Source: Anaerolineae bacterium (lineage in GTDB: Bacteria > Chloroflexota > Anaerolineae > B4-G1). From it: a stretch of 38,885 nt of DNA. Position numbers and translations under genes: made by a program. The notes under the pieces were generated by a model, which was not told the origin of the DNA, made no database searches, and saw only the letters and a program-made list of their open reading frames with translations. Location: the NCBI GenBank assembly GCA_016931785.1, contig JAFGED010000172.1:1-38885 (forward strand), written 5' to 3'. The first letter of the stretch is position 1; the number at the start of each line of letters is the position of its first letter. Shown piece after piece: positions 1 through 8,587 of the stretch.

Positions 1-504
1 CATCCAGCTCCCATCCCACTTGACACGCCTGGCCCAGATGTCATAGTCGGTGGTGGCGGCCTGATAGGTGTAGACGATCAAGTACTCATCCTGCACCGGG
101 CTGTAGGCCACGGCGGGCAAAAAGTTCCACTGGTTCGCGTTGTTCACCACGCAGAACCAGCTCTTCAACGTCCCATCGCCCGTCACGCGTTGGGCGTAAA
201 TATCGCGCGTCGCGCCGCGATCATTCGCCCAGACGACCAGGTACTCGTCGTGCCTGCTGTTGTAGGCCACCGCCGGTTTGCGGTTATCGACGTCATCAAC
301 CCAGATATTGATAAAGTCGGTGAGGGGCGGGGCTTGCATCGCCATCCCTTCAACCGGCGCGCCTGCGGGATGAGTCAGCCCGGTCCCGCCAGGTGGACCG
401 GGGGTTTTCGCCGTTGGCGCGGCATACGTGGCGCCGCCCCCTATCTTCAGCATCACAACGCTGGCGATCAGGATAATAGACGATAAAGCTCTTTCGGTAG
501 ACAT
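1..504 (-). CDS. Secreted propeller-repeat protein, N-terminal part (runs off the window)
   Basis: The minus strand is open from ATG at 504-502 to base 1 without a stop, giving 168 residues of a longer protein. The start is preceded by a strong AAGGAGGTG ribosome site. Residues 1-28 look like a signal peptide (hydrophobic IILIASVVML stretch, then an Ala-rich cleavage region). From about residue 75 two related repeats of about 45 residues are visible; each has a PAVAY core followed by DEYL(V/I)V and later D-I-(Y/W)-A-(Q/R)-RV. Such repeats are typical of extracellular beta-propeller proteins in Chloroflexota and other bacteria. It lies 17 nt after the small gene at 522-725 and is probably cotranscribed with it. 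The rest of the protein, and any anchor, is outside the window. No enzymatic function can be assigned. Confidence 0.8.
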   Translation of the reverse strand, partial: MSTERALSSIILIASVVMLKIGGGATYAAPTAKTPGPPGGTGLTHPAGAPVEGMAMQAPPLTDFINIWVDDVDNRKPAVAYNSRHDEYLVVWANDRGATRDIYAQRVTGDGTLKSWFCVVNNANQWNFLPAVAYSPVQDEYLIVYTYQAATTDYDIWARRVKWDGSWM

Positions 505-521
505 TTTCACCTCCTTGCAGC

Positions 522-725
522 TCACTCGAAATCACGGCCATCTGGCATCTGCACCCAGCGCCGGATGAAGGACAACAAGGCGGCCTCGCTCGAAAACTCA
601 ACACACTCGCCCGACTGCAAGCGCTGCACCTGCCCACGCCAACGATCCCGCCCTTCTTCCGGCTCGCACCAGAGGCGAACGACGAACGTGTTCAGCGTTG
701 ACCTGCGCTCGCGATCGACGGGCAT
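522..725 (-). CDS. Small conserved protein of unknown function (67 aa)
   Basis: A short reading frame starting at ATG 725-723, with GGAG placed 6 nt upstream; a TTG 12 nt earlier is a less likely start. The product has a basic start, a core with NTFVVRLWCEPEEG and WRGQVQRLQSGE, and a C-terminal segment FSSEAALLSFIRRW. The pattern of short beta strands followed by a helix resembles small proteins I have seen near regulators and sensors in Chloroflexota genomes, but I cannot name a domain. It stands between the SARP-type regulator upstream and the secreted propeller-repeat gene downstream, which suggests these are expressed together. It has no signal peptide or membrane segment, so it should be cytoplasmic. 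Confidence 0.7.
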   Translation of the reverse strand: MPVDRERRSTLNTFVVRLWCEPEEGRDRWRGQVQRLQSGECVEFSSEAALLSFIRRWVQMPDGRDFE

Positions 726-898
726 ATGGCGCTCCAAACAGCGGCAGAGGTGTCCACAAGACGTCAGAACCCAGTCAACATCATATCACAGGGGTCTCAA
801 AGAAGTGTCAAACTGGGGAAATCTTTCAGGGGTTGGAAATAACTGGAAACACGGGGGACTACCAGAAACAAGGGGGAAACGAAACAGGGAGGCAAATA

Positions 899-3800
899 TC
901 AGGCCAAAAGACGGCGGATCGACTCGACCTCCGGCCACGCCTCCGCGGCCTCCAGGGCGCTCAACGCCGACGCCAACAGCTCGCGGGAGCGAGGCACGTC
1001 AAGAGAGAGCAACGCATCGCCCCAGGCCTGGCGCGTGCGGGCAGCCTCAACGACCTGCTGCAGCGTCTCAAACCGCTGCAGACTGGAGGTGAAGGCCTCC
1101 TCGGCAGCAGGCAGATCACCGCCGACCACCGCCAGCTGCCCGCGCAGCCGATCTGCCTTGGCCAGCGAGTCCTCCATGCCGCCCTGCTCGAGACGCCCTC
1201 GAACCCCTTCGAGCAGATGGCGGGCGGCACGGGCGTCTCGTTCATCCAAACTCAAGGCGGCCAGCTCCAACTCTAGCTCGGGAACGTAGCGGGGGTAGAA
1301 ATCCTGGCTGATCTCCAGCGCCGTCTCCAGCAAAGGACGCGCCACCGCTGCGTCACCCTGGCGAGCGGCCAGCTGCCCGCGGGCGCGCAGAAGAACGATC
1401 TCTTGGAAGCGCGTGGAACTATGCACCATCGTTTTCTCGGCCTGGTCCAGAAAATGGTCAGCCTCTTCCCACTCACCCCGCAAGGAGGCGATCTCGGCCA
1501 GATAGTGCCAGACCCAACACTGCCGCCAGGGGATATTCAACTCGGTGCTCAAGCGCAGGGCCAGGCGGCACGATTGCTCCGCTTCGGCGGTGCATCCCAT
1601 AGCAAGCAGGCAGTGACCGGCGATGTTGTACGATCCGGCGGCAAAATCCAGCCAGCCCAGGTTCTCCGCCAGGCGGGCCGCCTCCCGCTCGTGCGCCACC
1701 GCCTTGCCCATCGGGCCACCCATCCGCAAAAGCAACGAGCCCAAGCGATGGTGCGCATGGGCCAATCCACTCTGGTCGCCGATCCGCTCGCTCAGCCCTC
1801 GTTGCTCCAGCGACCAAAGACGGGCATCGGCGAAATTCCCTTCGTGCTCGTAAAAACGCGCCAGGAGACCATAGCCCCGAGCCAACGTCGTTTCCAACCC
1901 ATCCCGGCCCTCCACCGCCTGGATTCCCTGTTTCACCCGTGCCCTGGCCTCTTCAAAATCCGCATGCCGATAGGCCAAAGCGTAGCATACCTCAGCGACG
2001 CCAGCATGGTCGTCGAGCGCCTGCCAGATAGCGAGAGCCCGCTCCAGCCATCGCCAGACCGACTCGTCCTCTCCAATCACATCCCGGTGCACCGTCGCCA
2101 GGCCGGTCAGCGCACGGCCGGCCAAAGCGTCAGATCTATCGGCATCCAGCAGGTTTGCCGCCCGTTGAAAGTACGCCAGCGCTTCCCGCGGCCTGTAATT
2201 TCGGCGTGCCTGCTCCCCCGCCTCGACCATCCAGGCCAGCGCGCGCTCGGTCTCGGCCGCGCGCTCGAAATGATAGGCTATCTCGCCAGCCCGGTCGGGC
2301 CGGCAAGCGTACAGGCATTCCATCGCCTCGGCGACAAGCCGGTGGAACCGCCTGCGGCGACGGTAGTGCAAATCCAGATAGATCGCCTCCCGCGTCAAGT
2401 TATGCCCAAATTCATAATCGCCACCTGCGGGCGCTTTCCCCTCGCGGAAGAGATGATAGCGCAAAAGCTCATCCAGCGCCTCCAACGCCTCCCCCTCGTC
2501 CTGTCCCAGAACCTGTTGCAGCACATCGAAATCGAAGGCCCGTCCAATGACGGCTGCAATAGCGGCCATCTCGCGGGCTTGTGGCGATAGCCTTCCTATT
2601 CGCCGCTGGACGACCTGGCGCACAGAGATGGGGATGGGCAGGGAGGCAAGGGCGGTGGCCTCAACCCACCGTCCTTCGACGAGGCTCACCTTCCCCTCCT
2701 CAAAGAGCGAGCGCAGCGTCTCCAGCACAAAGAGAGGATTGCCCTCCGTCTGGTGATGGACACGGGACACGAGCGAGCCATCCGCGCCAGCCATCCATCG
2801 CGAAAGCATCTCCTGCGACAAGCGGCCCAGATCAAGCCGCACCGCTCTTCCCTCCCGCTCCAGATCGAGCACCAAGCCCAGGAGGGGGGAAGCAGGGTCT
2901 GTCCCCTCAAGACGATACGTGGAGAGCAGCAAGATAGGAGACTGCATCAGGCGACGCGCCAGGTAATGCAGCCAGGCCAACGCCGAATCGCCGACCCAAT
3001 GCAGATCCTCCAGCACCAACAAGAGCGGCCTCTCCCGCGCCAGATCAAGGAGAAAAAGCGTCAAGGCCTCGAAGAGCCGCTCCTGTTGCTGATCGGCAGA
3101 GAGGGATAGAACCGGCAGAGATGGGAAGCGCTCCGCGAACTCCGGCGCCAGCCTGACCAACTCGGCCACTTGCCAATCGGGAAGGCGTTCCAACACGGAT
3201 TCGCCCGCAACGTAAAGAGCGGCGCGCAAGACGTCTGCCAGCAAGCCGTGGGGTAGCGCGCACTCGTACTCATAGCAGCGGCCACGGACGACCCGATAGC
3301 CTAGTTGCCGGACGTGCTGCCCCAGCTCCTCGACGAGGCGGGTCTTGCCGACGCCGGCCTCCCCATCCACAAACACCAACCTGCCCCGGCCGGAACCGGC
3401 CTGCTCCCAACGGTCCAGCAGCACCTGCCATTCCGCCTCGCGCCCGACAAAGGGGGGGGACTCGATGATAAGCGCGAGTCGGCTTTGTGGCGGCGGGCCG
3501 GTGGATTGGCGAGCAACCTCGACGGGCTCGCGCCGCCAAGCAGGCCCCAGCACCTTATCATACAGGAGCGCCGTCTCGGGTTGCAGATCCACGCCAAGCT
3601 CGCTGCGCAGCACGTCGCGGCACCATTGAGCCTGCCGGACCGCCTCCCCCGGATTGCCCAGCCGCACGTGCAACCGAACGACCGTACAGTGCACATCCTC
3701 CAGGAGGGCATCGCGAGCCAGAAGCAACTCTGCGTAGTGCAGCGCATCCTGTGACCGTCCCAACATCTCGTGAGCCGCCACGAGCTTTTGCAGCGCCCCC

Positions 3801-4309
3801 AGATACAAGCCTTCCAGTCGATACCGCTCCTCGAGGCACCAGTCGTCGTAAAAGCCCGCCAAAAAGTCCCCCCGGTATAGAGCCGCAGCCTGGCGCAAAG
3901 CCAGCAGGTCTAGGGGAAGCTCAGCAGGCCCAAGCGACGGATCGAGAGGCGCCTCCACCAACTCGGGCAACTCTCCCTGCTCCCAATTCAGCAGCCGCTC
4001 GAAAGCCGCCACGTCCAACCAGTAGTCACTCTCCGAGTTGAAACGCACCGTCTGAGCATCAGAGATGAGATACGTCTCTGAAGGCAAGACACGACGAATT
4101 TGCCAGAGCGCGGTACTCAGATTGCGAAGCGCCTTATCACCTGGACGGTCAGACCAGAAAAGATCAGCCAGCCCTTCGCGGGAGCAGGCCCGGTCACGAT
4201 AGGTAACCAAGTAAGCCAAGAGGGATCGCGCCTTGAACGTGGCAGGGAGTGGCAGCGGCTCATCGCCGCAAAAGAGTTCAACCCCGTCCAGCAGATGAAT
4301 TTTGAGCAT
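899..4309 (-). CDS. SARP/BTAD-domain transcriptional regulator with AAA ATPase and TPR-like repeats
   Basis: A 1136-residue STAND-type regulator. Residues 1-100 form an OmpR-like winged helix (MLKIHLLDGVELF start, KARSLLAYL, ALRNLSTALWQIRRVLP). Residues about 110-260 are the bacterial transcriptional activation domain. An AAA ATPase follows, with Walker A GEAGVGKTR at about 316-324 and Walker B LLLVLEDLHW at about 429-438. The last 500 residues are helical repeats with TPR character (ALAYFQRAANLL, AEEAFTSSLQRF). Such proteins bind ATP and probably a ligand in the repeat region, then activate nearby genes. The frame extends upstream to 4420, but a predicted promoter at 4386-4414 would start RNA near 4379, so the ATG at 4309, where the DNA-binding domain begins, is preferred. 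The likely target is unknown; the small gene and secreted protein downstream are candidates. Confidence 0.9.
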   Translation of the reverse strand: MLKIHLLDGVELFCGDEPLPLPATFKARSLLAYLVTYRDRACSREGLADLFWSDRPGDKALRNLSTALWQIRRVLPSETYLISDAQTVRFNSESDYWLDVAAFERLLNWEQGELPELVEAPLDPSLGPAELPLDLLALRQAAALYRGDFLAGFYDDWCLEERYRLEGLYLGALQKLVAAHEMLGRSQDALHYAELLLARDALLEDVHCTVVRLHVRLGNPGEAVRQAQWCRDVLRSELGVDLQPETALLYDKVLGPAWRREPVEVARQSTGPPPQSRLALIIESPPFVGREAEWQVLLDRWEQAGSGRGRLVFVDGEAGVGKTRLVEELGQHVRQLGYRVVRGRCYEYECALPHGLLADVLRAALYVAGESVLERLPDWQVAELVRLAPEFAERFPSLPVLSLSADQQQERLFEALTLFLLDLARERPLLLVLEDLHWVGDSALAWLHYLARRLMQSPILLLSTYRLEGTDPASPLLGLVLDLEREGRAVRLDLGRLSQEMLSRWMAGADGSLVSRVHHQTEGNPLFVLETLRSLFEEGKVSLVEGRWVEATALASLPIPISVRQVVQRRIGRLSPQAREMAAIAAVIGRAFDFDVLQQVLGQDEGEALEALDELLRYHLFREGKAPAGGDYEFGHNLTREAIYLDLHYRRRRRFHRLVAEAMECLYACRPDRAGEIAYHFERAAETERALAWMVEAGEQARRNYRPREALAYFQRAANLLDADRSDALAGRALTGLATVHRDVIGEDESVWRWLERALAIWQALDDHAGVAEVCYALAYRHADFEEARARVKQGIQAVEGRDGLETTLARGYGLLARFYEHEGNFADARLWSLEQRGLSERIGDQSGLAHAHHRLGSLLLRMGGPMGKAVAHEREAARLAENLGWLDFAAGSYNIAGHCLLAMGCTAEAEQSCRLALRLSTELNIPWRQCWVWHYLAEIASLRGEWEEADHFLDQAEKTMVHSSTRFQEIVLLRARGQLAARQGDAAVARPLLETALEISQDFYPRYVPELELELAALSLDERDARAARHLLEGVRGRLEQGGMEDSLAKADRLRGQLAVVGGDLPAAEEAFTSSLQRFETLQQVVEAARTRQAWGDALLSLDVPRSRELLASALSALEAAEAWPEVESIRRLLA

Positions 4310-4385
4310 GGCTATTTCAAAAGATCGATCACGCAGCCAAGCGCCAGATGCTGCATTATCTTCTTCGGGCGTACGCACGAGGCCA

Positions 4386-4414
4386 AGTATCGCAGCAACC
4401 ACAGAGATTGTCAA
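4386..4414 (-). promoter_or_regulatory. Sigma-70-type promoter of the SARP regulator
   Basis: On the minus strand TTGACA (4414-4409) is followed after 17 nt by GATACT (4391-4386). Transcription would begin near 4379, giving a leader of about 70 nt before the ATG at 4309. This placement excludes the longer reading frame that starts at 4420. No operator repeat was seen around it. Confidence 0.6.
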
Positions 4415-4588
4415 ACCCATCTATGCAAAAAACGCGTTTGTACTGGGAAAAGGCAATCCAGCCACAAGAGGAGAGAAAAACTCTAGGGGCCCTGGGCAGC
4501 ATAAGCGGCATACAGCGGCGGGTGATGCTTAACGAGGAGTCGCACCCCTAAAAGTGCTTGGCATAGCGGCACACTTCCCCCTAGCCAA

Positions 4589-4674
4589 GGCCGCGTTCAA
4601 AAACAAGTTCGTACTTTTTGGGCAAAATCCTCCTGGACAATGGGAAAAACACAAGTTGTTTTTGAACGCTTACC
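4589..4674. repeat. Inverted pair of a small interspersed repeat
   Basis: The left arm (4589-4617, GGCCGCGTTCAAAAACAAGT...) and right arm (4642-4674, on the other strand GGTAAGCGTTCAAAAACAAC...) share GCGTTCAAAAACAA in inverted orientation and could fold into one long stem-loop. The right arm is identical over 33 bp to 8532-8564. The left arm differs by one base from 15030-15058. The arms therefore belong to a repeat family with two subtypes. The intergenic region 4421-4824 holds no convincing gene; its other content is the hairpins listed next. Confidence 0.75.
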
Positions 4675-4704
4675 AAGAAGGAGCCGCTGCAAATCGCCAA
4701 AAGC

Positions 4705-4728
4705 CTGGCAGCGGGCAAGCGCTGCCAG
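4705..4728. other. Perfect 9-bp hairpin
   Basis: CTGGCAGCG, six bases, then CGCTGCCAG. It lies between the repeat pair and the larger hairpin at 4774-4813. It has no run of T on either side, so it is not a clear terminator. Confidence 0.5.
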
Positions 4729-4773
4729 CACCCCGCTTCGGCATCTACACTCAGCATCAGGGTGCTTCCGCAT

Positions 4774-4813
4774 AGGAAGGGGACGCCACGTTGGTCCCTG
4801 ACGTCCCCTTCCT
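4774..4813 (-). terminator. Hairpin just past the stop of the large surface protein
   Basis: AGGAAGGGGACG (4774-4785) pairs perfectly with CGTCCCCTTCCT (4802-4813), leaving a 16-nt loop. It begins 11 nt after the stop codon at 4825. There is no T tract, so it may be a factor-dependent terminator or a 3'-end stabiliser. Confidence 0.5.
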
Positions 4814-4824
4814 CGGTCCACAAA

Positions 4825-7800
4825 TCACGGAAAGTCTCGCAGCACCAACGGCAAATAGACGGACGGGCCTCGCTCAAGAACGATGACCGTCCAATCCTGC
4901 TCGACACCCGCGTGATCGTAGATATAGTCGTAGATATACAGCATAGTATCAGGCGGCAGAGTCTCGGCGACGGCGACGGTAACCGTGATACTGCCCCCAT
5001 CGCCCTGCGCCAGAGAGCCTACATCCCAATAGGCCCAGCGCCCGCCCGGGTCAACAGCGGTTGGCGCTGGATCGGACCAAACGAAGGTCGCCTCCGCCGG
5101 GAAGGTGTTCGTGATCCCAACCTGATTCTCGAATCCTCCATTGTTACCGTAGATCAAGGTGAAGGTCACCAACTGCCCGGCAAAGACATCCGGGTCGTAA
5201 TTGCTATCGATCCAGAGGTCGCTCGGCGTCCTGTCGATATGCACCGGCCGCCTCTCCCACTCGATGCCTTCCACCCACAGCTCCTCCCACAGAACCGTGT
5301 AGGTCCACGTACACGGCTCGACGTGAAAGATCTTGGTGATGGTAATTTGACCCGGCGCCCCTCCCGGGAACTCCCAGGCTAGGAAGCCGGTGTCGGAGAG
5401 GATAATGCCAGGGAGCGGGGCCTCAGTAGTGTAATCCACCAAAGCCAGGTGCTCCGGGTTCCAATGCTCGACGATTGCCACGCCAGAGCGCGTGGAGATG
5501 ACGTCGACGACGGTGATGGTGTCGCTCGTCTCGACGGTCACCCCGAGGCCGGGCGTCCACTCCTCACCGTTGACCCACTTGTCCCACGTGGGTGGTGGGA
5601 CGTGGTAAATGATCAGGGTCTCGTCCTCCAGCTCGCCGGCGTGGTTAAAGACGCCGTCCCATATCTCGATAGTCGTAGAGGGAGGTAGACCCGGCGCGAT
5701 TTGCACAGCGACGGTGATACTCCCCCCATCGCCATCCCCCAGAGAGCCCACATCCCAATAGGCCCAACGCCTATTCTCCTCATCGAAACGTGCCGGCGCT
5801 GGATCCGACCAGGCGAACGGAGCCTCTGCCGGGAAGGTATTCGTGATACCTGCCTGGTTCTCAAAGCCGCCCTCGTTGCCATAGGTCAGCACGAACTGCG
5901 CCTCGTCGCCGCTATAGACGCTCACGTCAAAGAAGCTATCGATCCACAGGTCAGGCTGCCGCTTGCTGACGAGCACCGGCCGGACACGGACCCCCTCTCC
6001 CCAGACCTCAAGACTCTCCCACAGGATCGTCTCAGGCCAGGTACACGGCTCAACGTGGAACTCTTTGACGATGGTGAGCGGTCCATAGGTGATGCCCGGC
6101 GGCACCGCCAGCATCCAGACGCCCGGCGCCGGGGATGTAGCGTAAGCGGCGTACTCAGGCGGCAAAATCGACACGAACGACAGGGCAAGCTCCTCGGGAT
6201 TCCACTCCTCGATGAGGCTGAAACCAGTGGGGTTGACCAGCGGATCGATGAATTCTTCAATCACCAGGGTCTGGGAGGTCTCCAATGTGACAGAGATACC
6301 CGGTTGCCAGGGAATGCCGTTGACGTACTTTTCCCACGTTATCGGGAACGCGATGTCATTGACGTGGAACGTGATCCAAGTTTCGTCCTGAAGTACGTCT
6401 ACGTGATTAAAGATACCATCCCAGATCGTGATCGTGCTGGAGGCGGGAACCGTCTCGGAGATAAAAACGTAAACGTCGATGCTGCCCGCGTCATCCTGAG
6501 CCAGGTCCCCCACGTCCCAGCGGACCGAAAGCCCGCCGGGAGCGACGTAGCTCGGGAACGGCTCGGCATAGACAAAGGGCGCTGTGATGGGGAACGTGTT
6601 GCTGATCCAGACATCATTCTCAAAGCCGCCGGTGTTAGAGTAGCTGAGAGTGAATGACGTGATGCCCCCGGCATACACCTCCGTATCGTACGCACTGTCG
6701 ATATACAGTTCGGGGGGCACCTTGGTGATGATCACAGGTCGCGCCTCAAAGGGCGGCTCCCCCTCGATCACCAACGCCTCCTCCAGCGTGGTAGAGATCC
6801 AATCGCACGGCTCGACGCGGAACCACTTGGTGATGGCTACTACCTCCGGCGGGCCGGGCGGTCCGATCACGGTCATTGAGCCAGGGCTGATGATAACGTC
6901 CCCCAAAGGCGGATAGACGTTCTGATCGACCAGCGCCAGCCGGTCTGGATTCCCGCTCTCGGTCAGTGTGAAGGCCTGGTCGGCGGTGATGATATCGGTG
7001 ACCACGATAATCTGTCCCGTCTGGGTCACAACGGTCATGCCTGGCTCCCAGGGGCGACCAGCGACCGTCTTGTCCCACCCAGGGACCAGCGGCACGGGTG
7101 CAAACGGAGATTCACAGCGGGTGGTCTTGTCGCTGCTGAAATCGGTCACCCACACCTCGTCCGCCCCCTCAATGACGGTCACGCCGCTATTGTAGCCACC
7201 GGCGCCAGGGCAATCGAAACTCGTGATGACATCCAGGCTCAAATCGGTCACTACGATAGTAGTCGTGTGCCAGCCAGAGTGGTAGAGGTACCCATTTTCG
7301 GCATCATAATCGATCCCCAAATTATCCGACAAACCTGGGACCGTGTAGGTCATCACAGTGGACCAGGAGTTGGGGGTCCACCAGGTTCCGGTCTTGGTGA
7401 GGCTGATTGCATAGACGGTGTTCCCGTCATAGGCAGCAGCCACAAAGTAGCGGGCCGGGCTTCCCGGCACCACGGCGATGTCGATGATGCTGTCGATTTC
7501 GGATCCATCGGAGCTATCGTTGCTGCCCACCTCATCGTCCATCTCCCAGGCGTTGAGAATGGTGCCGTCAGCGTCGATCTCCACGATATTGTCATCGGCG
7601 TAAGACAGGTCGCCGTTGTAATCGGGTAAAAAGTACGTGTCCTCTACAAAATCATAGCCGGCACCGTCGCGGTTATCTATCTGCCAGGGCCAGCCGCTGT
7701 TCCGCGTGGATAGTCCGGTACTGTACACCAGCGTGTGAGGCACGGGATAGTCCACGTCGTAGATGGTGGGGTTGTGCGTGCTCGATTGACTCTCGTGAGC

Positions 7801-8094
7801 GTAGCGCACCTGCCCCCGGCTGGTATCATAGACCAAGCCGATCGTAGAGTACGACCAGGTATTGGTAAAGACCTCGATCACATCGCCGGCAGCAACCGGA
7901 GCCATATCAGGCGGCGAAGCACTCCTTCCCTTCGAAGGGGCAGGCTGTGAGGATAGCACCGATCGGTCTGGGACCGCGGGCGGGGTAGAATCGCCGGCCC
8001 AGGCCCGTCCATCAGGCAGCAGCAGGACGATCAGCGTCATACCCAATCCTAATGTCAAAGCCAGGACAAACAGACATGCTCTTTTTGCAGCCAT
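4825..8094 (-). CDS. Large surface protein with three repeated modules
   Basis: A 1089-residue secreted protein starting at ATG 8094 behind AGGAGG with ideal spacing. Residues 1-33 are a signal peptide (LVLALTLGLGMTLIVLLL, cleavage near GRAWA). Residues about 70-330 look like a beta-propeller or NHL-like domain (repeated D-I-A-V-V-P-G and V-Y-A-I patterns). Three modules of about 245 residues follow, at roughly 341-585, 586-836 and 837-1075. Each has a W-x-K-x-V-x-G-x-x-W-x-P-G opening, a V-E-P-C-(T/D)-W element, and a (L)-(W/Y)-I-D-S block leading to GGFEN and (S/T)NTFP, which resembles DUF11-type beta-sandwich repeats. The protein ends in VYLPLVLRDFP, a tail common on exported Chloroflexota proteins and probably a surface-sorting or anchoring signal. 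Each module carries one conserved Cys in the EPC(T/D)W element. It is transcribed away from the DinB remnant, from a promoter sharing a palindrome with it. Substrate unknown. Confidence 0.85.
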   Translation of the reverse strand: MAAKRACLFVLALTLGLGMTLIVLLLPDGRAWAGDSTPPAVPDRSVLSSQPAPSKGRSASPPDMAPVAAGDVIEVFTNTWSYSTIGLVYDTSRGQVRYAHESQSSTHNPTIYDVDYPVPHTLVYSTGLSTRNSGWPWQIDNRDGAGYDFVEDTYFLPDYNGDLSYADDNIVEIDADGTILNAWEMDDEVGSNDSSDGSEIDSIIDIAVVPGSPARYFVAAAYDGNTVYAISLTKTGTWWTPNSWSTVMTYTVPGLSDNLGIDYDAENGYLYHSGWHTTTIVVTDLSLDVITSFDCPGAGGYNSGVTVIEGADEVWVTDFSSDKTTRCESPFAPVPLVPGWDKTVAGRPWEPGMTVVTQTGQIIVVTDIITADQAFTLTESGNPDRLALVDQNVYPPLGDVIISPGSMTVIGPPGPPEVVAITKWFRVEPCDWISTTLEEALVIEGEPPFEARPVIITKVPPELYIDSAYDTEVYAGGITSFTLSYSNTGGFENDVWISNTFPITAPFVYAEPFPSYVAPGGLSVRWDVGDLAQDDAGSIDVYVFISETVPASSTITIWDGIFNHVDVLQDETWITFHVNDIAFPITWEKYVNGIPWQPGISVTLETSQTLVIEEFIDPLVNPTGFSLIEEWNPEELALSFVSILPPEYAAYATSPAPGVWMLAVPPGITYGPLTIVKEFHVEPCTWPETILWESLEVWGEGVRVRPVLVSKRQPDLWIDSFFDVSVYSGDEAQFVLTYGNEGGFENQAGITNTFPAEAPFAWSDPAPARFDEENRRWAYWDVGSLGDGDGGSITVAVQIAPGLPPSTTIEIWDGVFNHAGELEDETLIIYHVPPPTWDKWVNGEEWTPGLGVTVETSDTITVVDVISTRSGVAIVEHWNPEHLALVDYTTEAPLPGIILSDTGFLAWEFPGGAPGQITITKIFHVEPCTWTYTVLWEELWVEGIEWERRPVHIDRTPSDLWIDSNYDPDVFAGQLVTFTLIYGNNGGFENQVGITNTFPAEATFVWSDPAPTAVDPGGRWAYWDVGSLAQGDGGSITVTVAVAETLPPDTMLYIYDYIYDHAGVEQDWTVIVLERGPSVYLPLVLRDFP

Positions 8095-8176
8095 TTCATT
8101 CCTCCTATGAACTACTCAAGATGGAACGAGATTCGGGCGACAAACAGCGACGGAGCGACGGAGACTAACAATCACA

Positions 8177-8205
8177 AGTATGGCACTGACAAAACAATTT
8201 GTCAA
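8177..8205 (-). promoter_or_regulatory. Promoter of the large surface protein
   Basis: On the minus strand TTGACA (8205-8200), 17 nt, CATACT (8182-8177). The minus-10 match is partial. The minus-35 box is one half of the palindrome at 8200-8213. The resulting leader is about 75 nt and ends in the AGGAGG ribosome site. Confidence 0.5.
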
Positions 8206-8213
8206 ATTTGACA
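8200..8213. promoter_or_regulatory. Perfect 14-bp palindrome overlapping two divergent -35 boxes
   Basis: TGTCAAATTTGACA reads the same on both strands and supplies TTGACA to both the minus-strand surface-protein promoter and the plus-strand DinB promoter. Either it is a dimeric repressor site or simply two -35 boxes packed head to head. A protein bound here would block both promoters. Confidence 0.55.
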
Positions 8214-8236
8214 CAGCGCCCCACCCGTGCTATCCT
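8208..8236 (+). promoter_or_regulatory. Promoter of the truncated DinB-like gene
   Basis: TTGACA (8208-8213), 17 nt, TATCCT (8231-8236), with TG one base before the -10 (extended -10). RNA would start near 8243, about 20 nt ahead of the ATG at 8264. The promoter is intact although the gene is not. Confidence 0.6.
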
Positions 8237-8263
8237 GCAGCACACCTTGATAAGGGACAACCA

Positions 8264-8587
8264 ATGGGCGAACGTGTGGACAACCTGGTGATGCGGTTAC
8301 ACAAGGGGGGCGACAAGACCCCGGAAACCCTGCGCAGCCTGAGCGGCGCGCAGTGGCAGATGGTGCTCTACGAGGAGCCGTATCCCTGGACGGTGCACGA
8401 CATGGCGGCGCACCTCCTCTCGGCCGAGAAAGGGCTGCGGCGCATCGCCAAAAGCGTGGCGGCAGGCGGCCCGGGCGCGCCCCAGGGATTCGACTACAAT
8501 GCCCACAACGCCGAAGAGCAAGTTAGGCTACGGGAAAAACACAAGTTGTTTTTGAACGCTTACCTAGGCCGCCTGCTTCCGCCCTAG
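8264..8587 (+). pseudogene. DinB-superfamily gene truncated by a repeat
   Basis: The start at 8264 (ATGGGCGAACG) follows a good promoter and a weak AAGGG site. Residues 1-88 match the N-terminal half of DinB/maleylpyruvate-isomerase-like four-helix proteins: an opening helix with GGDKTPETLRSL, then WTVHDMAAHLLSAEKGLRRI with the metal-site-type H, then the GAPQGFDYNAHN and AEEQVRLRE segment. The family is normally about 150-170 residues. Here the similarity stops at the 33-bp repeat at 8532, and the frame continues with repeat-derived KHKLFLNAY and antisense murJ sequence to a stop at 8587. The last two helices, and with them part of the metal site, are missing. I read it as a broken gene. A short expressed protein remains possible. 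Confidence 0.7.
8532..8564. repeat. Interspersed repeat copy joining DinB remnant and murJ
   Basis: This 33-bp copy (GGGAAAAACACAAGTTG... GAACGCTTACC) is identical to 4642-4674. It marks the exact point where similarity of the DinB-like gene ends. Its last base is also the first base of the murJ stop codon (minus strand), so the repeat fused the ends of two convergent genes. Confidence 0.75.

Noticed and set aside
780-811. TTGACA and TATGAT on the minus strand before the 67-residue gene
   Set aside because: The spacing is 20 nt, too long for a normal promoter, so the gene is more likely served from upstream.
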